A stretch of 64,000 bases of DNA from Thermococcus thermotolerans (GTDB taxonomy: Archaea > Methanobacteriota_B > Thermococci > Thermococcales > Thermococcaceae). Numbering within the stretch: the first letter of the stretch is position 1; the number at the start of each line of letters is the position of its first letter. Under the pieces are notes generated by a model. The model was not told where the DNA came from and made no database searches. It worked only from the letters and a program-made list of their open reading frames with translations. Shown here piece after piece: positions 53,277 through 63,001 of the stretch. The stretch is taken from the NCBI RefSeq assembly GCF_024707485.1, contig NZ_CP102602.1, positions 1,426,001-1,490,000 on the forward strand, in the 5' to 3' direction. A program made the translations under genes and the position numbers.

Positions 53277-54098
53277 ATGCTCAAGTGCTCACTCTGCATA
53301 CACGACGAGAGGACGGCAAAGATAGACATCATCGACGGAAGGCCGATATGCCGGGAATGTCAGGTCTACCTGAAGCATCCCATCGACAGGGAGAAAATCT
53401 GCGCCGAGCTTGATGAGCTCATGAAGGATGTTGACAGGGCAATCGTTGCCTACTCTGGCGGCAAAGACAGCACAGTCGCGCTGTATCTGGCAAAGGAGGC
53501 ATACAAGATTCCGGAACTGGAGGCGGTGATGGTCGACCACGGGCTTATGGCTAAAGAAGCCATAGAAAACGCGGAGAGGATTGCCAAGGCACTTGACGTT
53601 CCATTCACGGTTCTGCACTACGATTACTCAGACATTTTCCGCGAAGCCCTTCTCAAAGGAGATTCCCCCTGCAGGCGCTGTTCCAGGAGAACCCTGAAAA
53701 AACTTCACAAATATGCCCTCAGAAACGGCTACAGATACATCATAACGGGCCACGAGCTTCCCTTCGGTCACCACCCCTACAGGCCCATGAAGGGAGGAGT
53801 GGTTCAGATAAGGCTCCTCTCCATGATACCTGAGAAGGAGAGGCTCGAACTCCTCAAAGGCCTTCCCTTCGAATTCCCAAAGCTACCGGGATACACCACC
53901 AACTGCCTCGTCCTTGGCCCGGCGCTTGAGAGGTACTGGGAGAAGCACGGCCACAGCTTCGAGCAGAGGAGAATAGCCGCACTCGTACGCTACGGCCTGA
54001 TGAGCCGGGAGAAGGCCGAGAGGGAGCTGTCAAGGCCGGTTGTGCCCGAGTTCCAGAGAAAGATCGTCTTCAAAAAACTCGGAATAAGTCACGAATAA
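53277..54098 (+). CDS. PP-loop ATPase, TtuA-like tRNA thiolation family
   Basis: 273 residues. An N-terminal zinc-knuckle (CSLCIHDERTAKI ... PICREC) precedes an N-type ATP pyrophosphatase domain with the PP-loop VAYSGGKDSTVALYLAKEA (about 58-76), a second conserved stretch MVDHGLM and a cysteine motif SPCRRCSRRTLKKL (about 131-144) as in sulphur-transfer enzymes, then IITGHELPFGHHPYRP. Relatives (TtuA, Ncs6) activate tRNA uridines for 2-thiolation, using an iron-sulphur centre. This version lacks the usual C-terminal second zinc finger, so another thiolation or amidation substrate is possible. Confidence 0.75.
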   Translation: MLKCSLCIHDERTAKIDIIDGRPICRECQVYLKHPIDREKICAELDELMKDVDRAIVAYSGGKDSTVALYLAKEAYKIPELEAVMVDHGLMAKEAIENAERIAKALDVPFTVLHYDYSDIFREALLKGDSPCRRCSRRTLKKLHKYALRNGYRYIITGHELPFGHHPYRPMKGGVVQIRLLSMIPEKERLELLKGLPFEFPKLPGYTTNCLVLGPALERYWEKHGHSFEQRRIAALVRYGLMSREKAERELSRPVVPEFQRKIVFKKLGISHE

Positions 54099-54106
54099 AG
54101 GTGTGA

Positions 54107-55333
54107 TTAAAACTCGTCCGACAGAAACGTCAGGCCGATGCCGACGAGGACTATTGCTATGGAAGGCGAGAGCGGCCACCACCAGAGGGTATAGATGGCG
54201 TTTTGAGAGAATGCCTCAGCCACAAAGGAGCCCCAGTTAACGCCAGGGATTATCCCGAAGAGGCCGAGTACGGAAACCACCGCTATCATCTGGGCGAAGA
54301 GGAGCGTGGAGTACGAGAGGGCGTAGGGGACGACTGCCTTCATTATATGCCTCATGATTATCGCCAGGTCGCCCGCACCCAGGGCCCTCGCGGATTCTAT
54401 GTACTCCTGAACCTTCTCGTGCATAACTATTCCTCTGACTGCACTGGCGAACTTGCCCACGAGGAGCACAGCCAGAATGAGTGCCAGCTCGACCGTCCCC
54501 ATCCTGAGCTTCCCATGAGAGCCCGTGGAGGAGAGAACAAACACAATCACTATCGCCAGCGGTAGGTAAGGAATGGAGTTGAGGGCCTCTAGGACAACAG
54601 AGACAGCGTCGCCGAACTTCGATTCGTAATAACCCGAGGCGACACCGAGGAAAAGGCCGATTAATATCACAAAGAGAGTTGTGAGGAAGGCCAAAACCAG
54701 CGTGTTCACCGTGGAGCCAACAAAACCCACCCACAGGTCTCTTCCCTTGTAGTCCGTGCCGAGGAGGCCGTAGGTGTCGCCGACCAATGTGGCCTCAACG
54801 CCAGAAGGATGAACCAGAATCGTGTAAGTGCCCCTCAGCGGTTGCCGGTTTCCGTCCATGAAGAGGGCCTGCGTGGGGGTTATGAATGCCAGATCCTCCC
54901 TCCTGAGACCGAGTTCCTCGATGGCGAAGCGCCTGGCCTGGAGGGCGAGGTCAACGTTCGAGTTCACGCTTGAGGTGCCATTTATCTCCCCTTCAAGATG
55001 AACAACCCGTCCGTCCGGCCGAAATATGGTTATTGAAACCTTTCCCTTCCCCCTGAGAACCAGATTGGAGGGCGCCTTATCTTCTACCGTGTAGTTAACC
55101 CCTCCCCTGAAGGTAAGGGTCTCGGAGTCTACCGTGTAGTTAACCCCTCCCCTGAAGGTAAGGGTCTCGGAGGAATCCCCCAGCCAGACCGGCTTCGCCC
55201 CCCTGGGATAGTCAACCCAGAATAGATAGTTGTCCCAGTTGTCGAGCTTGAGCCGGTCAAGGGTTGCGTAACTTCCAGCGGTGAACGTGAGAAATAGCAG
55301 CAAAACCAGCGCACCCACCTTTCTGCGGTTCAT
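54107..55333 (-). CDS. Orphan DppC-type ABC permease with internal duplication
   Basis: 408 residues. One N-terminal span is followed by an extracellular region of about 175 residues, then GLLGTDYKGRDLWVGFVGSTVNTLVLAF and five more spans of the DppC type. The EAA loop is YIESARALGAGDLAIIMRHIMKAVVP. Residues about 56-85 contain SETLTFRGGVNYTVD and SETLTFRGGVNYTVE in tandem, encoded by a perfect 45-bp direct repeat. It overlaps the DppB-type partner by 4 bp. No binding protein or ATPase gene accompanies the pair, so they may borrow those of the dpp system in the window. Confidence 0.85.
   Translation of the reverse strand: MNRRKVGALVLLLFLTFTAGSYATLDRLKLDNWDNYLFWVDYPRGAKPVWLGDSSETLTFRGGVNYTVDSETLTFRGGVNYTVEDKAPSNLVLRGKGKVSITIFRPDGRVVHLEGEINGTSSVNSNVDLALQARRFAIEELGLRREDLAFITPTQALFMDGNRQPLRGTYTILVHPSGVEATLVGDTYGLLGTDYKGRDLWVGFVGSTVNTLVLAFLTTLFVILIGLFLGVASGYYESKFGDAVSVVLEALNSIPYLPLAIVIVFVLSSTGSHGKLRMGTVELALILAVLLVGKFASAVRGIVMHEKVQEYIESARALGAGDLAIIMRHIMKAVVPYALSYSTLLFAQMIAVVSVLGLFGIIPGVNWGSFVAEAFSQNAIYTLWWWPLSPSIAIVLVGIGLTFLSDEF
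55083..55172. repeat. Perfect 45-bp tandem direct repeat inside the orphan permease gene
   Basis: Two identical 45-bp copies (55083-55127 and 55128-55172) duplicate 15 codons in frame. The lack of any difference between copies, including at third positions, means the duplication is very recent or is an assembly artefact. Confidence 0.9.
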
Positions 55334-56346
55334 GACGACCCCCTCGGCTCCAGCTTTATCGAGAGAACCTCAACGATTATCGAGACGATGAAGTTCATGA
55401 GCACGAGAACGGTGACCACGAAGGCAAAGATGCCTGCGTAGAAGAACACGCTGTCCGGTGTTATGATGAGTGCCGAAGCTAGGAGCGTCCCCAGTCCGTT
55501 GAGCTTGAAGAGGTAGTCAACGACGAGGATCAGCGTTTGAATTTCAATGAAGTTCTGGAGCCAGACGTGCATCACCGGGACTACTGAGGCCCTCACGACG
55601 TGCCGTTTAACCCTCCTCTCGGGAAGACCCATCGCCTTCTTCGCCTCAACATAGGGTTGCTGAAACTCTTCCCTCATAACGACGGTTATGCCCTCGGCCA
55701 GCCCCCAGCTGGCGACGAGCAGAACAGAGAGAACCGGAAAGACGAAGTAGGCGAGCATCTCTAAGCCCAAACCCTTGAGGCCGTTGGCAAGCTCAGAGGG
55801 TATCGGAGAGTAGATTATGAGCAAAAAGAAGAGAACCACGAAGAACCACACGGGAATGCCGTTGAAGGTTCTCGCGGCCATCTGCAGGAAACCATAGAAG
55901 CGTTCACTCCTCACAGCCTTGAATGAGAGAAGAAGAGCCGAGAGCACCACGAAGACCTCGGTCAGAACGAGAAAGATCAGGGTTCTGTATATGTAGCCCC
56001 AGTCCACACTTTGAAAGCCGTAGAGGTAGTCCCATGAACCCCTCGTTTTGTGCCCAAAAAGGTCTTCGATGATAATCCACATGTACTTCAGACCCACGTG
56101 GAGGGAGGACATCCCCAGTTCGGGATGGGTCTTTGGGGCGATGTACCTGACGTAATACTCAAAGGGATCCATACCGAGCTTTTCTGCCGTAGCCACAACC
56201 TTTCCCGCGTTGGGATTGAACTGAAAGAAGCCAACGGCCTCGTAGTACGCCCTTTTCTCCACAACGCCTTTTATGGCGTATCCGAGCACAAAGGCTACCA
56301 GCAGGGTTACTATCGCGTATCTGATTACTATCCGCCTCAGGGACAA
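55330..56346 (-). CDS. Orphan DppB-type ABC permease
   Basis: About 338 residues if started at the TTG at 56344-56346, 5 nt after GGGGGTG; GTG 56352 and a TTG at 56376 are alternatives. Six spans: the first is RRIVIRYAIVTLLVAFVLGYAI, then an extracellular loop of about 100 residues (VRYIAPKTHPELGMSS) and the usual five. The EAA loop is PYVEAKKAMGLPERRVKRHVVRASVVPV and the family signature appears as DYLFKLNGLGTLLASAL. It forms a pair with the DppC-type gene downstream; the lost ATPase and binding-protein genes are not within the window. Confidence 0.82.
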   Translation of the reverse strand: MSLRRIVIRYAIVTLLVAFVLGYAIKGVVEKRAYYEAVGFFQFNPNAGKVVATAEKLGMDPFEYYVRYIAPKTHPELGMSSLHVGLKYMWIIIEDLFGHKTRGSWDYLYGFQSVDWGYIYRTLIFLVLTEVFVVLSALLLSFKAVRSERFYGFLQMAARTFNGIPVWFFVVLFFLLIIYSPIPSELANGLKGLGLEMLAYFVFPVLSVLLVASWGLAEGITVVMREEFQQPYVEAKKAMGLPERRVKRHVVRASVVPVMHVWLQNFIEIQTLILVVDYLFKLNGLGTLLASALIITPDSVFFYAGIFAFVVTVLVLMNFIVSIIVEVLSIKLEPRGSS

Positions 56347-56476
56347 AGACACACCCCCACATGAAGGTGCGTACAACCTTAACCCATTACAGTAAAAATT
56401 CCCAACAATCTTTAAAAAGTTTTACTTTTAATTAAAGCCTGCAACAGGTTCCAAAAGAAAAACCACAAAAGGTGTA

Positions 56477-57700
56477 TCATCCAAGGTGGGCACCCAGAGC
56501 TCTGCGGGCGGTTTCTAGAACCTCCTCGGGTGACACCTTGAACCCCCCTCCCCTTGCGAGGGTCTCGCTTCCGCCTCCACCTCCGCCGACTTCCGAAAGA
56601 ACCTTCCTCAGGAGGTCTCTCATCGAGATGCCTTCAACCTCCCTGTTCTTGGCGAATATAACGTAGTTCTCGCCCGCCACTAGTGCAACGGTCTTGGGAT
56701 TCTTGTCAACGAGGTAAACCACGAAGGCCTGAGCGTCCTTCATTGGAGCGTCCTCTATGTATGAGACGACTTTGATTCCGTTGATTTCCTCTGCGTTGTC
56801 CAGCAGGGCCTTCGCCTTCCATCTCCAGAGCTCCCTTCTAAGGCCGTCCTTTTCCTCCTCAAGCCTATCGATTTCGGCCTTGAGCTCCCGCACGCGCCGG
56901 ACTAGCGGGCGGTTCTTGTTGGGCATCTCATCGAGGCTTAGCCAGTAGTCGGCCATAAGCTCGTCCAGATACTTTAGAGCCCTGTTTCCACAGACGAATT
57001 CGATGCGCCAGAGCTTCCTGCTCTTCCGGTAGAAGTTGACTACCTTTACGATGCCAACTTCCCTCGTGCGCCCCACATGCGTCCCGCCGCAGGGTATTAC
57101 GTCAACATTGGGAATGGAGACTATCCTTATCGGGGGCCTGACTTTATCGGAGAGCTCCTTCCGGAGCTTTTTCTGAAGTTCCTCTGGGAGCTCATCGTAA
57201 ACCTCCACCTCAACAGGAAGGTCCGACCAGACGATTCCGTTGGCGGTTCTCTCCACCTCAAAAATCATCTCCCACGTAAGCTCGCCGGGGTAGTCTATCT
57301 CTATCTTGTTGTAGCCCTCGAATATCTGGAAGCCGGTCGTGTTGGCGCCGTAGAGGTCCTTGAAGACCGCCGAGAGGATATGCTGCCCAGTGTGCTGGCG
57401 CATGTTCTCGTAGCGCCATTCAGCATCGAGGATTAGCCTCACAGGTTCTCCCGACTCCGGAAGGCGGCCCTCAAGTTTTCCTTCGTGCCATATCTCGTCC
57501 TTTCCATTAACCTTTTCGACGGTTATCCTGAAGCCCTCACCGGCTATTATTCCCCTGTCGGAGGGCTGACCGCCACCCTCAGGGTAGAAAATAGTCCTGT
57601 CGAGCAGGATTCTCACTCTCTCGCCCCTTCTCTCGACCATCTTAACCCTCGCGCCGGCCTCCCAGAGGTAGGCGTTTTTGTAGAACAGCTTTTCCGTCAT
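56477..57700 (-). CDS. alaX: Alanyl-tRNA editing protein AlaX (long form)
   Basis: 407 residues. It hydrolyses Ser or Gly wrongly attached to tRNA-Ala. The N-terminal glycine-rich EGGGQPSDRG, the zinc site MRQHTGQHIL (HxxxH) and IPCGGTHVGR (CxxxH) of the alanyl-tRNA synthetase editing domain are present. A coiled coil (RRVRELKAEIDRLEEEKDGLRREL, about 270-293) links to a C-terminal DHHA1-like domain with the GGGGGGSETLARGGG loop, which marks the long AlaX type. It stands alone on the minus strand upstream of the A-ATPase operon end. Confidence 0.93.
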   Translation of the reverse strand: MTEKLFYKNAYLWEAGARVKMVERRGERVRILLDRTIFYPEGGGQPSDRGIIAGEGFRITVEKVNGKDEIWHEGKLEGRLPESGEPVRLILDAEWRYENMRQHTGQHILSAVFKDLYGANTTGFQIFEGYNKIEIDYPGELTWEMIFEVERTANGIVWSDLPVEVEVYDELPEELQKKLRKELSDKVRPPIRIVSIPNVDVIPCGGTHVGRTREVGIVKVVNFYRKSRKLWRIEFVCGNRALKYLDELMADYWLSLDEMPNKNRPLVRRVRELKAEIDRLEEEKDGLRRELWRWKAKALLDNAEEINGIKVVSYIEDAPMKDAQAFVVYLVDKNPKTVALVAGENYVIFAKNREVEGISMRDLLRKVLSEVGGGGGGSETLARGGGFKVSPEEVLETARRALGAHLG

Positions 57701-57748
57701 GTCACCACCAGGAAGAAAAGGAAGGCTGGAAATAAAAGGGTTGTTGCT

Positions 57749-58402
57749 TCACGAACCCTCAGCCTGGGCCCTGGCCTCAATGAGGGCCTTGACCCTCTTC
57801 AGCCTGAAGAAGTTCTCGCGCTCCATCTCGTCGAGGCGCTGCTTGATGAACTTGACGGTGGCTTCCATCCTCGGGATTATTATGTACTCAAGGGCATTGA
57901 CGCGCCTCTTGGTGACCTCTATCTCCTTCGCGAGCCTTTTGAGTGTCTCCTCCACCTCGGCCAAGCGAACCGCCAGGTCGAGAACCTCTTCAAACTTTCC
58001 GGCGGCGAGATCCACCTTGGCCGAGCTGGAAACGAAGGCGTAGCCGCGCTCGTCCGCGCTCCTCCTGAAGGATTCTGCCTCGATGAGAGGAACCGGGACG
58101 CCCATGACGTTCCTCCGCTTTATCTCGACCTCCCGGTTGGGCTTCACAGAGAGACCTATCTCCCTGAGGCGCAGGGTTCCAACGTCTATCTCAGCACTCT
58201 GAAGGGCGGAGAAGGCCTCGGCCATCTTCCTGCCCAGCTCTTCCCTAAGCTGGAGCGCCTCGTCGTATATCGTGAAGAACTCCATCACCAAAGCATCTTG
58301 CTTGTCCTTGAGGAGCTTGTGGCCCTTCTTGGCCAGCTTAATGCGCCTCTTGAGGTTCAGGAGCTCCATACGGGTGGGCTTGACGTTGAGCAACTCTGCC
58401 AT
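57749..58402 (-). CDS. atpD: A-type ATP synthase subunit D
   Basis: 217 residues from ATG 58400-58402 ([36 protein letters not shown]), after GGTGG. It is almost wholly helical: two long helices of the central rotor shaft flank a short beta hairpin ([37 protein letters not shown]). Subunit D turns inside the A3B3 head with subunit F and couples ion flow to catalysis. Last gene of the operon, 28 bp after atpB. Confidence 0.95.
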   Translation of the reverse strand: MAELLNVKPTRMELLNLKRRIKLAKKGHKLLKDKQDALVMEFFTIYDEALQLREELGRKMAEAFSALQSAEIDVGTLRLREIGLSVKPNREVEIKRRNVMGVPVPLIEAESFRRSADERGYAFVSSSAKVDLAAGKFEEVLDLAVRLAEVEETLKRLAKEIEVTKRRVNALEYIIIPRMEATVKFIKQRLDEMERENFFRLKRVKALIEARAQAEGS

Positions 58403-58430
58403 CTCGACCACCTAAAGGTTAAAGGGGAGG

Positions 58431-59822
58431 TCAGCCCTCCCTCTTCCTGTACTTCGGGTGGTACTTGAGGATGTACTCCTTCCTGACACGCTTGAGCTCG
58501 CTCTCCGGAAGCTCCGCCAGAAGCTCCCAGCCGAGGTCGAGGGTCTCCTCGATGCTCCTGTCCTCATCGTAGCGCTGGGCGACGAATTCTCTCTCAAACC
58601 TGTCAGCGAACTTGAGGTACTTCCTGTCGGTTTCACTGAGTGCCTCCTCACCAACGACGGCGACGAGATCCCTAAGCGAGCGCCCCTCAGCGTAGGCAGC
58701 GTATAGCTGCTGGCTGAGCTGCGGGTGGTCTTCCCTAGTCATTCCCTTACCGATACCATCCTTCATCAGACGGCTGAGGCTCGGGAGAACGTCAATGGGC
58801 GGGTAGATACCCTTTCTGTGCAGCTCCCTGCTGAGGACTATCTGTCCCTCGGTGATGTACCCGGTCAAATCCGGAATCGGGTGGGTGATATCGTCGTCCG
58901 GCATCGTCAGGATGGGCACCTGCGTGATGGAACCCTTCCTGCCCCTGACACGGCCGGCACGCTCGTAGATGGTCGCTAAGTCGGTGTACATGTAACCCGG
59001 ATAACCGCGCCTTCCTGGAACCTCTTCACGAGCAGCAGAAATCTCACGCAGAGCTTCTGCGTAGTTGGTCATGTCGGTGAGTATAACCAGAACCTGCATG
59101 TCGTAGTCGAAAGCTAGATACTCAGCAACCGTCAGCGCCATACGCGGGGTGATGATGCGCTCGATTGCCGGGTCATCTGCTAGGTTAAGGAATAGGACGG
59201 CCCTCTCTATTGCTCCGGTCTCCTCGAAGCTCTTCTTGAAGAAGTTGGCTTCCTCGTAGGTGATACCCATCGCGGCAAAGACGACGGCGAACTGCTCCTC
59301 CTCGCCGAGGACCTTCGCCTGCCTGGCTATCTGGGCAGCGAGCATGTTGTGTGGAAGACCGGAACCGCTGAAGATGGGCAGCTTCTGACCACGGATGAGG
59401 GTGTTCATTCCGTCTATAGCGGAAACACCTGTCTGGATGAAGTCCCTCGGGTAGGCCCTCGCGACCGGGTTGAGTGGGGCGCCGTGGACGTCGCGCCTGT
59501 CTTCGGGTATAATCTCTGGGCCTCCGTCTATCGGCTTCCCAATACCGTTGAAGACCCTGCCGAGCATGTCCATGCTAACCGGAACCTTGAGGGTCTCACC
59601 GGTGAAGCGGACGCGGGTGGTCTTTATGTCGAGATCCCTAGTCCCCTCGAAGACCTGAACGATTGCCATGTCCTGCCTGGCTTCAAGAACCTGTCCCTTC
59701 CTCTTCTCCCCGCTCTCGGTCTCTATCTCGACGACCTCACCGTATGCCACACCTTTGACGCCCTGGACGATCATGAGCGGCCCGTAAATCTTGCTAACGG
59801 TCGAGTACTCCATTCCCGGCAT
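58431..59822 (-). CDS. atpB: A-type ATP synthase subunit B (regulatory)
   Basis: 463 residues from ATG 59820-59822 ([17 protein letters not shown]); a GTG three codons before is in frame. Non-catalytic nucleotide-binding subunit alternating with A in the head. It has the beta-barrel N-terminus, [19 protein letters not shown] in place of the catalytic P-loop, [15 protein letters not shown], and the conserved [37 protein letters not shown] instead of GxxxxGKT confirms the B type. The start lies 5 bp after the atpA stop. Confidence 0.95.
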   Translation of the reverse strand: MPGMEYSTVSKIYGPLMIVQGVKGVAYGEVVEIETESGEKRKGQVLEARQDMAIVQVFEGTRDLDIKTTRVRFTGETLKVPVSMDMLGRVFNGIGKPIDGGPEIIPEDRRDVHGAPLNPVARAYPRDFIQTGVSAIDGMNTLIRGQKLPIFSGSGLPHNMLAAQIARQAKVLGEEEQFAVVFAAMGITYEEANFFKKSFEETGAIERAVLFLNLADDPAIERIITPRMALTVAEYLAFDYDMQVLVILTDMTNYAEALREISAAREEVPGRRGYPGYMYTDLATIYERAGRVRGRKGSITQVPILTMPDDDITHPIPDLTGYITEGQIVLSRELHRKGIYPPIDVLPSLSRLMKDGIGKGMTREDHPQLSQQLYAAYAEGRSLRDLVAVVGEEALSETDRKYLKFADRFEREFVAQRYDEDRSIEETLDLGWELLAELPESELKRVRKEYILKYHPKYRKREG

Positions 59823-59827
59823 CGGAA

Positions 59828-61584
59828 TCACGCTCCGTACTTCCTAAAGAGCTCCTCAAACTGCTCGTTCGTCTCATCGATGAGAGCTTTGACCTTCTCT
59901 ATCTCCGGTTCAAACTTCATACGGCCTATCTTCTCCCTGACCGGGAGCCTGGCTATCTCGTCGACCGGAATCCCTCTGTCGACGGCCTCCATGGTCTTCT
60001 CGTAGAAGTTGAGGATAACCCTCATCATGGTGACCTGCTTCTTCGGCGGGCAGTAGGTGTCCACCTCGTCAAACGCATCCTGCTGGAGGTAGTCCTCACG
60101 GAGCATCCTTGTGACTATGAGCACCGCCTTCTCCCTGTCGGGCAACGCGTCCGGACCGACTATCCTAACTATCTCCTGCAGTTCCGCCTCCTTCTGGAGG
60201 AGTGCCATTGCCGTGTCGCGCATCTTTCTCCACTCGGGGTCAACGTTCTTGTGCCACCAGTCCTGAATTGAGTCGAGGTAGAGGGAGTAGCTCCTGAGCC
60301 AGTTGATTGCCGGGAAGTGCCTCCTCCTGGCCAAGTCAGCATCGAGCGCCCAGAATACCTTGACGACCCTCAACGTGTTCTGGACGACGGGCTCGCTGAA
60401 GTCTCCACCGGGCGGTGAAACGGCACCTATGACGGAAACACTTCCAATCCTCTCGTCGCTTCCGAGGGTGACTACACGGCCGGCACGCTCGTAGAACTCG
60501 GCAATCTTACTGGCTAGGTAAGCTGGATAGCCTTCCTCACCGGGCATCTCCTCAAGCCTTCCGGAAATCTCACGCAAAGCTTCAGCCCACCTGCTTGTGG
60601 AGTCAGCCATGAGAGCGACGTCATAGCCCATGTCCCTGAAGTACTCAGCGATGGTGATTCCGGTGTAGATGGACGCCTCACGGGCAGCGACCGGCATGTT
60701 CGAGGTGTTGGCTATGAGAACCGTCCTCTCCATGAGCGGCTTCCCGGTCTTCGGGTCCTTGAGCTTCGGGAACTCCTCAAGGACGTCGGTCATCTCATTT
60801 CCGCGCTCACCGCATCCGATGTAAACAACCACCTGGGCGTCGCTCCACTTCGCCAGCTGGTGCTGGGTGACGGTCTTTCCTGAACCGAAGGGGCCAGGAA
60901 TGGCGGCGGTTCCACCCTTGGCCTGGCTGAAGAAGGTGTCAATCGTCCTCTGGCCGGTGATGAGCGGGACCTCCGGCGGAAGCTTCCTCTTGTAGGGCCT
61001 TTTAACACGGACCGGCCATTTGTGGTACATCTTGAGCTCCTCAATGCTCCCGTCCGGCTTCTTGACCTTGGCTATGACCTCCTCGATGGTGTAGTCGCCC
61101 TCCTCAGCTATCTCGATTATCTCGCCCTCGACCCACGCGGGACGAGGATTCTGTGCTCGATGATGCTTGTTTCAGGAACAACACCGAGGATGTCGCCGCC
61201 GGTAACCTTATCTCCGACCTTGACCTTCGGTGTGAAGTGCCACTTCTTGTCCCTCGGCAATGCCGGGGCGGTAAGACCCCTCGCTATGAAGTCGCCGCTG
61301 AGCTCCCTGAGAACGTTGAGCGGCCTCTGAATTCCATCGTACATCGCGGTAAGAAGTCCGGGACCGAGCTCGACGCTCAGTGAAGCCCCGGTTCCTTCAA
61401 CCGGCTCACCCGGTCTTATACCTGCAGTCTCCTCATAGACCTGAATGACCGCTTTGTCCCCTTCAAGGCGGATAATTTCTCCTATGAGCCCCATTTCGCC
61501 GACGCGAACCACCTCGTACATCTTGCTTCCTTTCATTCCGTCGGCAACGACGAGCGGACCGGTAACGCGAATTATCCTTCCCAT
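59828..61584 (-). CDS. atpA: A-type ATP synthase catalytic subunit A, interrupted by a frameshift
   Basis: Reading from ATG 61584, [17 protein letters not shown] and the beta-barrel and bulge domains are normal for about 150 residues, to IIEHRILVP, after which the frame hits a stop at 61117. The correct sequence continues in another frame from 61136 ([20 protein letters not shown]) to 59828, including the P-loop [22 protein letters not shown] and the C-terminal helical domain. Adding one base within 61135-61143 would restore a protein of about 585 residues, the family length. The lesion sits in a GC-rich run. As this is the catalytic subunit, a sequencing or assembly error is the likeliest cause. 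No intein is present. Confidence 0.85.
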
Positions 61585-61590
61585 TTCCCT

Positions 61591-61899
61591 TCACCTCTTC
61601 AGCTCAACACCAATTGCCCTTCTAACTATCTCCTTGATCGCCTCTTCACCAAGCCTGGAGCCGGACTTGTCCGGCACCTGAAGGATGATTGGAAGGGTAA
61701 CCTCCGGAAGTTCAACTTTCTGGACGAATCTCTCGGTTATCAGGATTATCCCTATATCGTCCCTCTCTACGAGCTCCTTCAGCTTGTTCTTCAGGCGCTC
61801 CATATCAAGGGGGGTGTCGTCGAAGGAGTAAACCTCGTGGGCACCGGCGAGTTTGAAGCCGAGCGCGGTGTCCTTGTCCCCAAGCACGGCTATCTTCAT
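61591..61899 (-). CDS. atpF: A-type ATP synthase subunit F
   Basis: 102 residues ([24 protein letters not shown]). Small Rossmann-like rotor subunit that binds [15 protein letters not shown] and [28 protein letters not shown] are typical. It overlaps atpC by 4 bp and ends 6 bp before atpA. Confidence 0.95.
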   Translation of the reverse strand: MKIAVLGDKDTALGFKLAGAHEVYSFDDTPLDMERLKNKLKELVERDDIGIILITERFVQKVELPEVTLPIILQVPDKSGSRLGEEAIKEIVRRAIGVELKR

Positions 61900-62996
61900 G
61901 CAACATCACCCGCGAGTTCCTTTATTCTCTCAGGGTGAACCCCGTCCTCGATGAGCTTCGCTATGGCCCTGAGCTTCCTGACTTCCCTCTCCTTCTGGAG
62001 GATGTAGCTTAACGGAGCCGCGACGCTGAGCGGGTAGAACCTGTTGAGCTCGTTCATCCTCTCAAGGATGTGCCTCTCAAGGGCCCTCTCAAGAACGCTG
62101 AGATCCCTCTCGACTTCCTCCCTGACGTCCCTGATGACCTTGCCGTACTTGGTGGAGTCCAGCTCGGCCAAGGCCATGCTCAGGTCGTCAACGTGGAGGA
62201 GAGGGTCGAGTCTTATGCTCCCTCCAGGTATTATCAGCGGCCTTATCTCCTCTGCGGTCATTCCGGCTGACTTCGCCCTGAGGACCATAAGTATGTTGGT
62301 CTTGTCGATTTTGAGCCTGACGAACTCTTCAAGGATGACGCGCTCGTCGTCTTTCCTTGAGAGAGCATAGCGGAGGAGCTTTCCGTAGTGCATCCTGTAG
62401 AGCTCTGTCTCGAACTCCTGGAGCGATACCTCTCCAAGGAGCAATCTCTGGTAGGGCTCCTCGTAGGGAGTGCCCTCAAGGATAACGAGTATCTCCTCCA
62501 TGGTCTTTGCCTCTGCCATGGCCTTGACCTTCGGGAGCATCGGGCCTATTTCCATGACGTAGTCGCCCGCAACCTCGCCGGCGAACTTGGCCTTGACGAC
62601 ACTCGCTATGTTCCTGACGTCCCACTCCTCGAGCATGAACCTGAAGAACGGGCCAACCCTCTTCGGGAGGATCTTAATCATCAGCTCGTAGGTTCCGGCA
62701 AGGGCCTTTTCCAAGGCCCTCTCTATCTCCTCGACGGTGTAGGTCGAAACGTCGGTGAGGTAGTCCTTGTAGTCGGTGTCTTCCAGACTGACGACAAAGT
62801 TCTGCAGTGTTCTGCTCTCGGCTAACTCATTGAAGCGCTGCTCGGTGAGGAGCTTTGCCTCCATGGCCTTTATCCTGGCGTTTGGGTATGAATAGGGTGT
62901 GTACTTCCATACTATCCTTGCCGTCTTATATCCCACCCAGGCGAACACCACAGCCAGCGTCGTGTTTAGGATTCCACTTACGGCTCCTGCTTCCAT
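61896..62996 (-). CDS. atpC: A-type ATP synthase subunit C
   Basis: 366 residues from ATG 62994-62996 ([16 protein letters not shown]), after GGGTGAGG; a GTG at 63005 overlaps atpE. The helical, three-lobed subunit C (V-ATPase d family) links the central shaft to the K ring in the membrane. Three related helical segments with repeated LLxxxY/SLExFE patterns ([27 protein letters not shown]) fit. The first residues include a hydrophobic stretch that is often present in Thermococcales proteins. Confidence 0.94.
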   Translation of the reverse strand: MEAGAVSGILNTTLAVVFAWVGYKTARIVWKYTPYSYPNARIKAMEAKLLTEQRFNELAESRTLQNFVVSLEDTDYKDYLTDVSTYTVEEIERALEKALAGTYELMIKILPKRVGPFFRFMLEEWDVRNIASVVKAKFAGEVAGDYVMEIGPMLPKVKAMAEAKTMEEILVILEGTPYEEPYQRLLLGEVSLQEFETELYRMHYGKLLRYALSRKDDERVILEEFVRLKIDKTNILMVLRAKSAGMTAEEIRPLIIPGGSIRLDPLLHVDDLSMALAELDSTKYGKVIRDVREEVERDLSVLERALERHILERMNELNRFYPLSVAAPLSYILQKEREVRKLRAIAKLIEDGVHPERIKELAGDVA

Positions 62997-63001
62997 TAAC
63001 C

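Noticed and set aside
59828-61584. A naturally split two-gene ATP synthase A subunit
   Set aside because: The second piece would have to start at an internal Met and the intervening 30 codons are conserved in another frame, which fits a one-base error, not two genes.
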